Source: Anastatus disparis
Taxonomy: Eukaryota; Arthropoda; Insecta; Hymenoptera; Eupelmidae
Reading direction: 5' to 3'
NCBI GenBank assembly: GCA_017163975.1
Contig: JAFFSR010000004.1
Location: 3,348,001 to 3,412,000, forward strand
DNA length: 64,000 nucleotides
Shown here: piece after piece, positions 11,018 through 22,365 of the stretch
Position numbering within the stretch: the stretch's first letter is position 1
How the letters are laid out: each line of letters opens with the position of its first letter
Notes under the pieces: model-generated
What the model was told of the DNA's origin: nothing
Seen by the model: only the letters and a program-made list of their open reading frames with translations
The model's database searches: none
Program-made: the position numbers and the translations under genes

Positions 11018-12755
11018 AAAAGTCATCTCAGGTAGAAAGTTCTGATAGGTCAGATGACCGTTTCAACTTTAATTATTTATGTAATTCCGAAAATGATATA
11101 CTACCCGGTAAACAATCTGAGACAGAAGTTTAGTTTAATTAGCCATAACACGAGGATTACACGAAGAATCAAGAAAAAATAGAAAATTATCAGTATTTAA
11201 AAGATCCAACAGCAGTACGAAATAAATAGAATAAATTTAATACCAGATGTTATATTTTTCTTTTTAAAATCATTTAAAATAATACGTATTTGATATCGTA
11301 CCGTATAGTAGCATTTACTGGTAGCACGAAATACTTGTGTAAATTTATGTATTTATACATTTTAAGATAAGATAATATAAGTTTGCTTCGATATTATTGG
11401 TATTGTATTTTTTTTATATCTTATTTCATAGTTTTTGAATTGAAAAAAACGCTGCAAAGTGCTTTGGCGGAATGCTTTCTCATAGAGCTCTTTGAGTTTC
11501 ATTATTTTTTAAAATTTATTTAAATGTGATTTTAATATAAAAAAATTGTCTAACATTGATATTTATTAATAAATTTGTACTTTAAAAGAACGATGACAAC
11601 GAAATTTTTAACCGTAATCACGCTAAGTAAGAAGATAAATAAAAAATAAAAATTTTTATGAAATAAATATAAAATTAAATAATTGATAATAAATTATCAA
11701 TTATATAATTTTATATTTTAAAAATCATTTATTTTTAAATTTATGTAGAAATCTGCTTTATTAACAAAACAAAAGAATTTCATTTTTTATTCATTGAATA
11801 TAGTACATTAATTTTTCTGTTGATAAAAAAGATTTTTCTATAAGAATACTGGCTCATTCATTTTGTTTAATATATTTCTTATACTTCTACGTTTTATTAT
11901 TTTTTAGAATATTCCACCCGTAACAAGACTATTAAGTTATGGACATATTTGAATGAGTGTTATTTTCACTTGTTCAACTTCGTAGTTGTTAATATCTGTA
12001 ATTTTTTCTTCTTCAGCACTATCACTTTAAATTATTATTTTATCAAGGTGATTCTTCAAACTTACAGTTCATGTTTATAGCAACTTTACAACAAATTGTA
12101 TTTAACATTGAATGAGATTTTTTAACTAAATTTTAAATAGGTAAATGCCAATAAATGAGCATATTGGCATGATGCTGGTACTCTTTCTGTATCACTAAAA
12201 TTATAATTCAATAAGGTTAATTTGAATGTTAACCACTACATTTTATCCAATGAAATACAAGTATTATCATCGATAACATTATATCCTGTAAATGTTACAA
12301 AATCTTTTCTGACTTATTAAGATATAATTGAAAAATTCATTTATTAATAGATAGTTACGTTTTCACGTTAATGATTTATTATCTTGTGGATATCTTTTTA
12401 TCACGACTAAGCTTGGTAAATCCAAGTAGTCAATTTTAGTGACGTCAATTAAATTTACAAGATGATAATAAAAATAAACTGATAGATTTATTATTACGTT
12501 AATCGCGAGAGAGAGAAATTTATTATAGATATATTTGAGTGAGCGTTTTTTTTACTTGTTTAACTTCGTAATTATTAATATCTGTAATTTTTTCTTCTTC
12601 TTCTTCTTCAAATATTTTTTCCATTTATTAAAAAACAATTTAATTTATAATATTTAATAATGATTATATTTAAATACTTTATTGAATGTAATAATACAAG
12701 TCAACATCTAAATCAGTAGTACTATTATAAATTTTCAAGAGTAACTCAGAAATCA
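11018..12755. other. AT-rich sequence, no gene recognised
   Basis: Very AT-rich. 11000-11130 may continue the candidate gene above. A palindrome at about 11660-11720 pairs 'aaatataaaattaaataattgataat' with 'attatcaattatataattttatattt'. A phrase near 11930-12010 ('gttatggacatatttgaatgagtg... cgtagttgttaatatctgtaattttttcttctt') recurs near 12520-12600, suggesting a short dispersed or tandem duplication. Confidence 0.45.
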
Positions 12756-12759
12756 AAAG

Positions 12760-14050
12760 AAGTGATCAAAAAAAGCTACGCTAATAAAATTATTTTTTTT
12801 AAACTTGGTTTATAAAGACAGTAGCAAATAACTTGTATACAAATTTTAGAGCAAATCTATCGAGTACTTTACGTAAAATGGAAAAAAACTGAAATATGAA
12901 AATTTTTTAAGAAAATTTTTAAAATTTTCTAAAATGAAAACTACGCTAAGAAGATCGGTTTATAAAAGTTATCCTTCTTTTGGCAGATGCAAATTATTCC
13001 CATGGGAATCTCAAAGCAAATTCATCAAGTAACTTGCGTAAAATACAAAAAAAATTAAAAATCAAAAATTTTTTCAAATTCTTAAAATGGCTCTATAAAA
13101 AAAACTACACTATGAATACAAATTTTCAATAGCTTCCCGTCTAGTTATACAAAAACATAGATGGTATACAAAATTTGAAGCAAATCCATCGAGTAATTTT
13201 CGAGATCTAACTGGTTAAATAAATAACATTTTCTTTTCAAAATTTTAAAAATGCTCTAAAATTAAAACTAAGCTATGAAAATCAATTTTTGAAAATTTCC
13301 CTTCTTTTGGCAGTCGCAAATAATTTCCCTGCAATTTTTAGAATAAATCTATCGAGTACTTTACGTAGAATAAAAAAAAATAAGAAAAGAAGAATCGAAA
13401 TTTTTTTTTAAATCTTTAAAATTCTCTAAAATTGTAACCACGCTAAGAAAATTAGTTTTCAAAAGCTTATTTTTTTCAGACAATAGCGAATTAATTGTAT
13501 AAAAATTTTGGAGAAAATTTATAGTAAGGTTTACGCAAAATAAAAAATAAATGAAAAATAAAATTTTTTTTGAAAATTTTTAAAGTGCTCTAAACTTAAA
13601 ACTGCGCTGAGAAAATTAGTTTTCCAAAGCTTGTTTTCTTCAGACAGGAGCGAATAAATTGCATACAAATTTTGGAGCAAATCTATCAAATGGTTTTCGT
13701 AAAATAGAAAAAAATTAAAAATAAAAATTTTGTAAAAAATTTAAAAAATGCTTTAAAATTAAAAGTGCGCTAAGAATATCAGTTTCCAAAAGTTTTTTTT
13801 CTTTTGGCAGTCGAAAATAAGTCCCATACAAATTTTTGAGCAAATTCTTTGAGTAGTTTACCTAAAATACAAAAAAAATGAAAAATCGAAATTTTTTTAA
13901 AATTCTTAAAATGATTCTAAAAAAAAAACTACGCCAAGAAAAATAATTCTCAATAGCTTCCGCACCAGTTGATCGAAAAATTGAATTGTATGGAAAATTT
14001 GAAGTAAATCCATCGAGTAGTTCTCGAGATACAGTTTACTAACTGACATC
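12760..14050. repeat. Satellite-like tandem array, ~163-bp period, about 8 diverged units
   Basis: The phrase 'aaactacgctaagaa' (variable) recurs near 12776, 12944, 13103, 13263, 13437, 13600, 13762 and 13926, spaced about 159-174 bases apart. Each unit also carries 'tcttttggcag', 'agcaaatctatcgagta' and an A-rich segment. Divergence between units is high, so the array is old. It ends at a (CA)n tract. Confidence 0.75.
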
Positions 14051-14056
14051 ATACAT

Positions 14057-14088
<32 letters not shown>
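14057..14088. repeat. (CA)n microsatellite
   Basis: An uninterrupted run of CA dinucleotides of about 30 bases. Confidence 0.95.
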
Positions 14089-14091
<3 letters not shown>

Positions 14092-14539
14092 TACAGACAT
14101 TTTCTGGAAATCACTTTTTTCGACTTACCGAGTTCAAATGTATACAAATTAATGAAAAAATAGAAAAAAATATCAATATTTTCATTTATGAAATAGAATT
14201 GATTTTGTCATTTCGTTTTTAAGAAAACCTTAAAAAACTTAAGACATAGAGGTTAGGGTAAACAATTTGGTTTTTCAAGGTTTTCTTGAAAATGAAGCAA
14301 TAAAATTAATTTTTTCACACTGAGGGCGTGAAATTCAATTTTTGATGTATATTCTTAGAGGCTAAAATAGCTCTTTTTTACCCTAGGGCAAAGAAGTAGG
14401 TTCGTCATAAGCATGATTGATTTTTACCCTGTTTCCAATAAGAAATTTACTTTTCGTGTCTTAGAGCTATACTGAATGGTGGATGAGTCGATGTAGAAAT
14501 TGAGTAATTGGTACGTGGTTCAATAAATTAATGGGTGGA

Positions 14540-14860
14540 TTTATGGGGCGACGAAATGACGGCTCAGTGGTTCGATGGGTGGATCGATAAATATGATGAT
14601 GGGTTGATGGGCGGATAAATAATTATATCGATGAGTCGATAAATGAATATGTCGATTGGTTTATTAATCGATGGGTTGATGGACTGATGGGTGGATAGAT
14701 TAATTGGTCGATGGGTCGATGGGCGGATAGATGATTTTGTTGATGGGTCGATAGATGATTTGGTTGATGGATTGATGAGCGGATAGATGATTTTATTGAT
14801 AGATTGATGGGCGGATAGATGAACTTGTTGATGGGTTGATGGGCAGGGTCTTACTTTCAC
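14540..14860. repeat. 12-bp-type minisatellite (GATGGGTCGATG...)
   Basis: Degenerate tandem copies of GATGGGTNGATN with interspersed GGCGGATAGAT. The minus strand stays open across it as a His/Pro/Ser/Asn-rich repetitive translation, but this is a by-product of a 3n-length repeat unit and not evidence of a gene. Confidence 0.85.
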
Positions 14861-14987
14861 ATTCATTTTGATTTTATGATCTATTAATGACGTTACTTTA
14901 TGTATCATTAATGAATTTATATTCAATGTGGCTGAATTGGACGCCCTTCGTGTATGAAAAAGTAATATGTTATCCACGGAAGTAAAG

Positions 14988-15090
14988 GTATTTTTGCCCT
15001 CGTCTTTATTGTCACCTCACTTCGGGCATCAAATTCGACTCGGGTAAAAATCCCTTATTTTACTCCCTTGGCCAACAATGTACTATTTTC
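14988..15090. repeat. AATAGTWYATTA hairpin element, copy 2 (inverted)
   Basis: GC-richer block with 'tgccctcgtctt...cacttcgggca' pairing, a 'taaaaatccctt' phrase and a terminal AATGTACTATT near 15077-15087, which is the inverse of the family end. Confidence 0.5.
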
Positions 15091-15554
15091 TCATCAAAGA
15101 AAATTTTGCTTTTTTGATACGAGATGTGGCTTTCTCTTCATTTTTGCTAAAGTTATTAGTTATTGCAAAAAATTTATTCTTTGATTAGAAAAGGACAGAG
15201 ATACGTGACCTCTTCTTAATTAATATAATCATAAATTAATAATTATAATTAACAACAATCACAATCATATAATTTTGTTCATTGCTTATACAACATTCAT
15301 GATTAAATTACTTTTTATTTTAATATTATTAATAATTCATTTTTTAAATGAATTTATTTTATTATTTATTTATTAGAAAAACTTTAATAGCTATCATATT
15401 TACATATGTTAAAGAATTAAATATTCTATTTCTGTATAAACAATTATACTAAAAAGTTACATCTAATTTTATTATAAACAATTAAATATTGATAACGCTT
15501 TTTCATTAAAAGAAATAGAACATTCCATTTCTATATTCATTTTACTATATCTAT

Positions 15555-15592
15555 CAAGAGGCGCGGTAGCGCCTCGACGGCGATAAGGTATA
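15555..15592. repeat. AAGAGGCGCGG hairpin motif, copy 1
   Basis: Contains GAGGCGCGGTAGCGCCTC, an 18-base hairpin, followed by GACGGCGATAAGG. The same core plus GACGGCGA occurs at 23088-23120. Confidence 0.6.
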
Positions 15593-15599
15593 TATATAC

Positions 15600-16910
15600 A
15601 TTTTAAGTGATCTTCATTATCGGCCCCAATAACTAACTATAACCGTACTTATACTTTACGTAATTTAAATTTATTATTACAGAAAATTATTCTATGTTTT
15701 AAATAATATCTAATTATTTGAAAAATATTCAAATTAAATTTAATAATTTTATTCAAAATTGATATAAGCCGTTACAATACCTAAAAATCTTAACAATTTT
15801 TTTATCTCAAAATTAACTTAAGTCACACATTTTTATAGCAAATAATAATTTGCGTTTCAATTTTTAAAACAACGAAGTTAAGGCTGTTGAATATAATTTT
15901 TACTCTAGTGTAACAAAGCACACATACATTACGAAGATGAACTTCATACATAAATACTTTTTCTATTATATTAAAATGCTTAGTGTGCTCACTACGGCGA
16001 CATAAAATTATGTTTAATCGAAAATTTCACTAGCGTTTAGTCATATTTTGACCAATTTTAGAAAGAATGATCAAGAAATGACCAATATCAATCAGAAAAT
16101 AACTAATTTATCCATTGATCGAGGACGGTTAATAGTCAAAAACTATTATAAATATGATCAATCATTTTATTGTTTTATTATAATAAATAATACATTCATT
16201 TATGTTTATTTCTAAATATTTTACTAAATCATGAAACAATATTAATATTAAATAAAATTTGGAACCACAAATATAACTTTTATCAATTATTTTTAATGAG
16301 ATCAAACGAGTTCGATCAAAAAATTATATTTATGTTTCCCATTCACGATTTTACATCTATTAGTGTGTTTGACAAATTTGTTCTAAATTGCAGTCTTGAG
16401 AACTAAATCACAGCTTTCTCCAACAGTTAATTTATTTTCACTGCAATCATTGTTTACACTATTTTTACTAACATCAAATTTTACACTTTCCTACTCTTCT
16501 CCAATAGACTTGTTAAACTTACTGACTTACGTAGTCTATTTTCTTCCTTTTTTTAAATTTTTTTTCTTATTTGAAGACTCCATAGTTTTCAAAAAATGAA
16601 CTACTTTATTAATTAGTGTATATGTTTTGCAGTTCTCTCAAGTTTTGAAAACTCTAACGCTTTTTCTCTCTATTCCTCGTTTTCTCTTTCTCTCTCACTC
16701 TTTTTAGCGTACTTACAAGGTAAGGTTGAAACAGAGTCAAAGCAGCCTGAGAACTAACCTTAAATTTCTAAAATATTTATTTAAAATCTCTGCCATTTTT
16801 ACCATGTTGTAACATAATTTTTAGACTTTTTGTGACTCGTTTTAACTTTACCATATTAGCAAATTAATTTTTTGTAGAGGAATTCTCTCCGCTGAAGAAG
16901 CGAAATATTT
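15600..16910. other. AT-rich sequence, no gene recognised
   Basis: Contains a local cluster of 'gaccaatat/tgatca' phrases (16040-16180) and a CT-rich patch at 16650-16710. A 67-codon open frame at 16396-16599 is hydrophobic but has no recognisable domain. Confidence 0.4.
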
Positions 16911-16914
16911 CTAT

Positions 16915-17030
16915 AATAGTATATTAAGATACAAGTGGCTAAAATGGCCCATTATTTGATGGTGTGAGATTAGCAGCCGTGAAATGATGAGACATTGAAG
17001 CCACGAGTATCTTATACTATTTTATAGCTC
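16915..17030. repeat. AATAGTWYATTA hairpin element, copy 3
   Basis: Begins AATAGTATATTAAGATACAAGTGGC. The far end reads GCCACGAGTATCTTATACTATTTT, so both ends carry the family motif in inverted orientation. A complete ~115-bp two-ended copy. Confidence 0.65.
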
Positions 17031-17853
17031 GAGTGATATAAATTCGCCATATTAAATCTGTACTAATAAAAAACAATAACAAACAAAAACTATGCACTTC
17101 ACGAATGATATTTCAAAAAATAAAAACAAAAACTGTAAAAAAGCGAATACTAGGCGTTCCGTGAATGATAAATTAAAAAAAAAGAAAGCAAAAACTATAT
17201 ATGAGCCAAAACTAAACACTCCGCGAATGATAAATCGAAAAAGATTTTAAAAAATTATAATTTTAAAATATACTTAAAATGTGTAATAATAATTAATTTT
17301 AATAAATATAATTAATATTATGTGAAATTTTTTGTTGAAATCATTTTTTATAAAGTCAAATTTAAATTTTGTTTTATGTATGTATTAGCGTCGTAGGAGC
17401 GGTGAAGAGGTAACTCATGTATAGTATAGCAATAGAAATCGTGCGTAGTAATAGGGGATTCCCCGAAGCATTTTATAATACAACGCCGAAATGACTATAC
17501 CTCTTCGCTTCGCATGTTATGCTACTATCAATTTTAGTTTTATTCGTATTTTACTTGCTTATAATTGTTATTTAATTTTAAAATTGTTAACATAAATGAG
17601 TTGCAATAATCCTCACCTTATAATTATCAATGAAAACTCTATAAAATAATCAAAATATTAAATTATTGCTTATTATACTGACGTTCCTTGTTGATCAAGT
17701 GTCAAGGCACATTTAAAATTAGTCTTTCTTTATTGAACCGTATGAAAAAGTTAAAAATTTTTCACAGTTCTTTTTTTTTCACTGTTAAAAAATAGGCTAT
17801 TTTTGCCTCGGGATAACGTGTCAAAAGCGCGAATTTATTTCACGCAGTGCTAT

Positions 17854-17985
17854 AATAGTACATTATTAAACGGGTGTGTAAAGGCTTTATTTACGAAACG
17901 AGAAGTTTACAGCCCGAGCCGGAGGCGATGACTGTAACGAGTTTCGTAAAAAAACCTTTACACATCAGTTTCATAATATATTTTT
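17854..17985. repeat. AATAGTWYATTA hairpin element, copy 4
   Basis: Begins AATAGTACATTATTAAACGG. A long hairpin pairs 'tgtgtaaaggctttatttacgaaac' with 'gtttcgtaaaaaaacctttacaca'. The GC-rich centre is GCCCGAGCCGGAGGCGATGAC. It is close in sequence to the copy at 32905-33104. Confidence 0.75.
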
Positions 17986-18060
17986 TCTAACGGCGTGCGC
18001 AAAATTCGATTTCATGTACTCGTTTGCGTACATAAAATATCATATTATGAGACGCATTTG

Positions 18061-18163
18061 TTTAGCGTGCGTAAAATGATTTCAGCGTGCGTAAAATGAT
18101 TTTAGCGTGCGTAAAATTATTTCAGCGTGCGTAAAATGATTTCAGCGTGCGTAAAATGATTTC
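18061..18163. repeat. 20-bp tandem repeat, five units
   Basis: Five near-identical copies of AGCGTGCGTAAAATGATTTC head to tail. The repeated phrase also occurs in the flanking hairpin element (GGCGTGCGCAAAATTCGATTTC near 17993). Confidence 0.9.
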
Positions 18164-18419
18164 ATTTAAGAAAAATTTTTTCAATTTTTAAAGTGTTATA
18201 TTTCAGGAACATCATAACAGACATTTATACATCTCATTTGAAAGCTCTTGTGGTGCTCTTTTAAAGTGCTATGTACAATTTTTTTCGCGATACGTGAACT
18301 CTCTTATTCATTAATCTTAGAGTTAATCATTTAAATAATTTCTTATTTATTGTTTTAAAGAGGGGGGAGGAATTCTCAATTATTATTTTAATAATATATT
18401 ATCATGGAATTTTCATTTA

Positions 18420-18808
18420 ATAGCAGGCCGGATTCGCTGTCCTTGTCTAACTGAGATTTTTGTTATTTACTCAAGTATTAATCGGTGAATCTGCAAATTA
18501 AAAGTTGAGCGCAATAGATATTATTATTACAAATATTTATGCGCAAGAAGAAAAAAATCTATCGCTTTGTTTTTGAGAAAGTAAGTAACGCGAAAATATT
18601 ATAAACATAAACTTTCACTTTGGCGTTACTTACTTTTCTCAAAAACAAAGCGGTAGATTTTTTTTTTCTTGTGCATAGATGTTCATAATAATAATATCTA
18701 TTGCGCTCAACTTTTAATTTGAAGATACACCGATTAATACTTGAGAAAATAACAAACAACTCAATTGTTACTCGGTCGATATCAGGTTCTACTCTGGCCT
18801 GCCGTTAA
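18420..18808. repeat. Palindromic element (~390 bp)
   Basis: Outer arms pair GCAGGCC with GGCCTGC. Inner arms pair 'tactcaagtattaatcggtg' with 'caccgattaatacttgag', then 'aaaagttgagcgcaatagat' and 'gtagatttttttttcttg', then 'tttgtttttgagaaagtaagtaacgc'. Apparent centre near 18610. No ORF. Confidence 0.8.
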
Positions 18809-18858
18809 TGGTTTTATTAATTTTATTTTTATATTAGTAATATTATTTTTTTTTTTTT

Positions 18859-18917
18859 GGAGGCGGGGGCGCTGCCCCCCCCCCCCGAACCCCCCCGGCA
18901 GGGGCTTTGCCCCCTGC

Positions 18918-18948
<31 letters not shown>

Positions 18949-18968
18949 TCCTGCGCCCCGACCTCGAC
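18859..18968. repeat. GC-rich cluster of small hairpins
   Basis: In a strongly AT-rich region this ~110-base block is almost all G/C. It holds successive short palindromes: GGGGGCGCTGCCCCC, GCAGGGGCTTTGCCCCCTGC and CCGGGGCTCTGCCCCTGG. No splice sites or CpG-rich promoter elements are associated. Confidence 0.8.
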
Positions 18969-19074
18969 TACCTCTTACAATCTTGATAGCCTTCGAACAA
19001 GATTGTACATGCTATCACAGACGCAAGTTTGTCATTCTTAGAATTTTTTCAATTTTTAGAAAAAATAATATACG

Positions 19075-19176
19075 CAACTAATGCGTAAAGTAATCATCGC
19101 ACGAGTCGGGTTTGTCGCCCGAGCGCAGCGAGATAATCACATATTTTACGCACTCGTTGCGTAATGTACTATTATA
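19075..19176. repeat. AATAGTWYATTA hairpin element, copy 5 (inverted)
   Basis: Starts 'aatgcgtaaagtaatc', has the centre GCCCGAGCGCAGCGAGAT and the closing arm 'tattttacgcactcgttgcgtaatgtactatt'. Its end is the inverse of AATAGTACATTACGC. Confidence 0.7.
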
Positions 19177-19496
19177 CCACGAGAGCCGAATAATCATATT
19201 AAAGTTATGATTTTGAGGTTAGAGTGGTATAAATTTATTTTCATAAAGTATATATCTATATTTATTAGCAATGTCACCATATATTGGTCATTTTGTGATA
19301 AAAAAATTAGTCAAAAAAAATGACTACTAAATGAGTAATGGCCATTTTTGAATGGTCAATTTTCTATCAGGAATGCATAAATTTTTAACAAAATTTTATG
19401 GTTATACATAATATATATGTTTTTACTTGGGCTTTAATAAAAAAAAATTAAGAAAGAATTTTGTGAAATTTAAATAAAAATATGTTTTAATAATTA

Positions 19497-19695
19497 TATT
19501 CCAATCAATAGAGACATTTTGAGGGCATTAATTAGAAATAATGAAACCCATACAGAGTTGTTAAGGGCGATGGAAAAACATACCCTATATATAAAATGTA
19601 ACCAAAAAAAAAACGGTAGAAAATGCTCCAGGTGGGTGCAAAGTTGAGCAAAACAGGTTTTTTAATTCTCTGAAGCAACGTGTAACATGGCAGAT
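19497..19695 (+). repeat. Dispersed repeat, copy 1 of an inverted pair
   Basis: The sequence around 'aaaaacataccctatatataaaatgtaacca' and 'gaaaatgctccaggtgggtgcaaagttgagc' recurs in opposite orientation at 28040-28245. No ends or ORF. An old interspersed repeat of unknown class. Confidence 0.65.
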
Positions 19696-20772
19696 TGACC
19701 ATATTACTTATATGTATATTTGTGGAGCATATAGACGACAGAAGGGAGCATCTAACTTCTGGCAAGACGAAAAGCAGACCACGCGAGTCAAATATCTAAA
19801 AGCAAAACCCAAAATCGTTGGCACACACGTGCGAATCTCCAAAGCACGTATAATGTGTACTGATATAGCTAGCGAGCAGCTTGACTCGAGTAGCTGAGCT
19901 TGGGTCCGTTTAGGATCGTTTGTCTCTCTCCTGCGGCGCGCGCAGCGTACAGCAAGAGAGATGAAGCTGAGCATAGACAAGAAGGAATGCATTGGATTAT
20001 TCCTTCTGTCGCCGGCGTCCAATATAGAGCCATTATGACTCGTGAGTGACTTGCGATATTGCGTAGTATTAATTTTGTGTGAGCGAATATCGTGAGCTTG
20101 AGTGAGTGAAAATAGATTCACTATTCTCTGAATTGTTTTATTGTGCTTAAAATTGTTGCGAGTGCACAGTTGCTAAATAGAAGTAGTATAGTTTCTTTCT
20201 GTCTTTTGAGACGTGTGTGCCGGGTGATCTCGTGCGCGTTGTATTGCATATATTCCCTTCGTGCTTTTTTTAATTCTTTCTTTTTTTGTGTGTTTATTGC
20301 TCGTGTATATGATAATGACAAATATTTTGCAAGTAATAATAAAAATCGTTTTCAAATCTTTAAAATTGTTTCTTTTCTATTCGGAAACATTGTTTTATTA
20401 TTAAACATATCTAATTTAAATTTAAACGTTTATTTTAATGAAAATAAAAATTTACTAAATGCAATGATTTATCAATAAAATATATATAATTTTTTACTTG
20501 TATAATTATTGGAGTTTGCAACTGGTTAACGAAAATTTTGAACAATATTTTTTATGATACGATTCAAAGATTACTTAACTTAAGATGATAAAAATTCAAA
20601 TTTTTTTTTTATCCTTTTTCCACAAATTTTATTCTGTTATTTCATAATTTTTTCGATATATATTTATATTTTATAATTAAATAAAAAAGAAACAATTTTC
20701 ATATCAATTTTTCTATATTTTAAAAATATTTCTTACATAAAAATCTTAGTAGTTTATTGTTAGAGAGAAAAT
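19696..20772. other. Mixed-composition sequence, no gene assigned
   Basis: 19700-20130 is less AT-rich than its surroundings, with GCGGCGCGCGCAGCG near 19934 and several short overlapping ORFs on both strands (longest 137 codons, minus). It could be a 5' UTR, promoter or a fragment of an LTR element, but nothing decides. An open frame at 20143-20478 (111 codons, plus, Phe/Asn/Leu-rich) shows no domain. 20480-20770 is AT-rich filler. Confidence 0.35.
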
Positions 20773-20915
20773 AAATAGTATATTATGCTACGTGGGGTAA
20801 AAATGCCGGCCTACAGTGTCGCATTTTTATCCAAAGTGGCATATACGATTTTTTCTCATACCGGGCTAAAAACCCGTACAACTTAGACTTATTGATAATT
20901 CATAATTAATGAAAA
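20773..20915. repeat. AATAGTWYATTA hairpin element, copy 6
   Basis: Begins AATAGTATATTATGCTACGT. Hairpin 'ggataaaaatgcgaca' / 'ggtaaaaatgcc'. The downstream 'gtggcatatacgattttttctcata' is shared with the copy at 6584. A large part of the GC centre is deleted relative to that copy. Confidence 0.65.
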
Positions 20916-21110
20916 ACCAGCGCAAAAGATCATCTGCTACTCTCGGCCGAATATGTTTCCTCTTTGTCTGCTACTCTCTCACTGATGATAATTCATTAAA
21001 TAAGCCATCAATATATCATTATAATACACACTTATTATACTTTTATTATCTTCTATCTTTGGGGTTTATCCACCTACAGCACATTTGGCCTAGTAAGTGA
21101 CACCTCGACG

Positions 21111-21520
21111 GGTGGGGCTCGAACATTAGAATGTTTTTTATTTAATTAACATTTATTTAGAAGTTCATATAAATTATGTGCATATCGAAACTGTTCATTT
21201 ATTCATTTTAGAATTTTCATTTTTTCAGCGACTGAAGTAACGAAAATAACTAATGCGAGTAAAGCGTTTTAGAATATTCACTTTATCGAAATAAGAAGTA
21301 GCAAAATAAATGTACTTCTAAATTTAGAATAAACTATATCAAGATTTCGAAAGAATTTTAAATATTTTAATCGAATAATTTGAGATTATCACTACTGCTT
21401 TTTGAAATCATGAAAATTCATTATTACTTTATTCTAAATTATGGAATACGCTATTCGTAATTGTGGCACTCTAAATAAATATTCATTAAATAAAAAACAT
21501 TCTAATGTTCGAGCCCCACC
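21111..21520. repeat. Palindrome with GGTGGGGCTCGAAC ends
   Basis: The left arm, GGTGGGGCTCGAACATTAGA followed by 'atgttttttatttaa', is repeated inverted at the right, ending GAGCCCCACC. About 50 bases pair at the ends; the centre is AT-rich. Confidence 0.75.
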
Positions 21521-21605
21521 CACCTCGACCACCTTTGCGTTTCGGTGTTTTCGCGTTCGAAACCATACCTCAATTTCCCTAACTTCGGTAGGTGTGTGCT
21601 CTATC

Positions 21606-22119
21606 GGGTGGGGTTCGATTTTTCGAAAGACCGATATTTTTTTGTGCTTAACGTAGAATCTCAAAATTTAGAATGATGCTATTGATAACATTCATTTAAA
21701 TTATTTAGAAATCTCATTTTCAATTCATGGCTGCAATCGAAATTTATTTATTCGAATAAATTATAATTGATATTAAGAATCGTAACATGTACATAGAACA
21801 CCATATAATTATAAAATATTTCGAAATTTCTAATAAAATCTTTTGACAAGTATTAAAAGAATATACAAAAATATACTTTTGAAAATTCTATTAGAAATTT
21901 TGAAATATCTAATCATAATAAAGTGTTCTGTATACTTGTTACTATTCTAAATATCAATTATAATTTATTCGAAAAAATAAATTTCGATAGCAGCTATGAA
22001 TCGAAAACGAAATTTCTAAATAATTTAAATGAATGTTATCAATAGCATCATTCTAAATTTTGAGATTCTACGTTAAGCACAAAAAAATATCGGTCTTTCG
22101 AAAATTCGAACCCCACCCG
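21606..22119. repeat. Palindrome with GGGTGGGGTTCGA ends
   Basis: Left arm GGGTGGGGTTCGATTTTTCG, then 'aaagaccgatatttttttgtgcttaacgtag'. The right arm is the near-exact inverse, ending TTCGAACCCCACCC. Pairing extends more than 100 bases inward through 'atgctattgataacattcattt'. It shares its terminal core with the adjacent palindrome at 21111-21520. Confidence 0.8.
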
Positions 22120-22198
22120 CTCTATCGTGCAAGTTCGACACGTTGCATCTCAAATAATTTCTATTATCTTTTCCCTACTTTCGATTTCTTTTTGTTAG

Positions 22199-22245
22199 TA
22201 TAAAAGGCTTGGGACCATCCTCTAGGCAGCCAGTCATAATAATAA
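22199..22245 (+). promoter_or_regulatory. Putative core promoter (TATAAAAGG plus initiator-like CAGTCA)
   Basis: TATAAAAGG at about 22200 is followed, about 30 bases downstream, by GCCAGTCATAAT, close to an arthropod initiator. No coding sequence follows before the MITE at 22366, so any transcript unit is interrupted or non-coding. It could also be the TATA box of a degraded LTR. Confidence 0.35.
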
Positions 22246-22365
22246 AAAGAAGCCAGTTAATTAGTCAACTAAACTCATGTTGCCGTAAGCTATTTATATA
22301 TGTAATAATCTACATTCAGTGAAAAATTAATATTTTATTTCAATTTTTTATTAACTTGAAAAGTA

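Noticed and set aside
14564..14977. 137-codon minus-strand ORF rich in His, Pro, Ser and Asn
   Set aside because: It lies on a 12-bp minisatellite whose length keeps frames open; repetitive translation, no domain.
18765..19081. Pro/Gly-rich ORFs over the GC-rich block
   Set aside because: Translation of GC-rich hairpins; the two overlapping frames are equally open and collagen-like only by composition.
20143..20478. 111-codon plus-strand ORF as a host gene
   Set aside because: Low-complexity Phe/Asn/Leu-rich C-terminus, an overlapping minus-strand ORF of similar size, no domain and no splice or promoter evidence.
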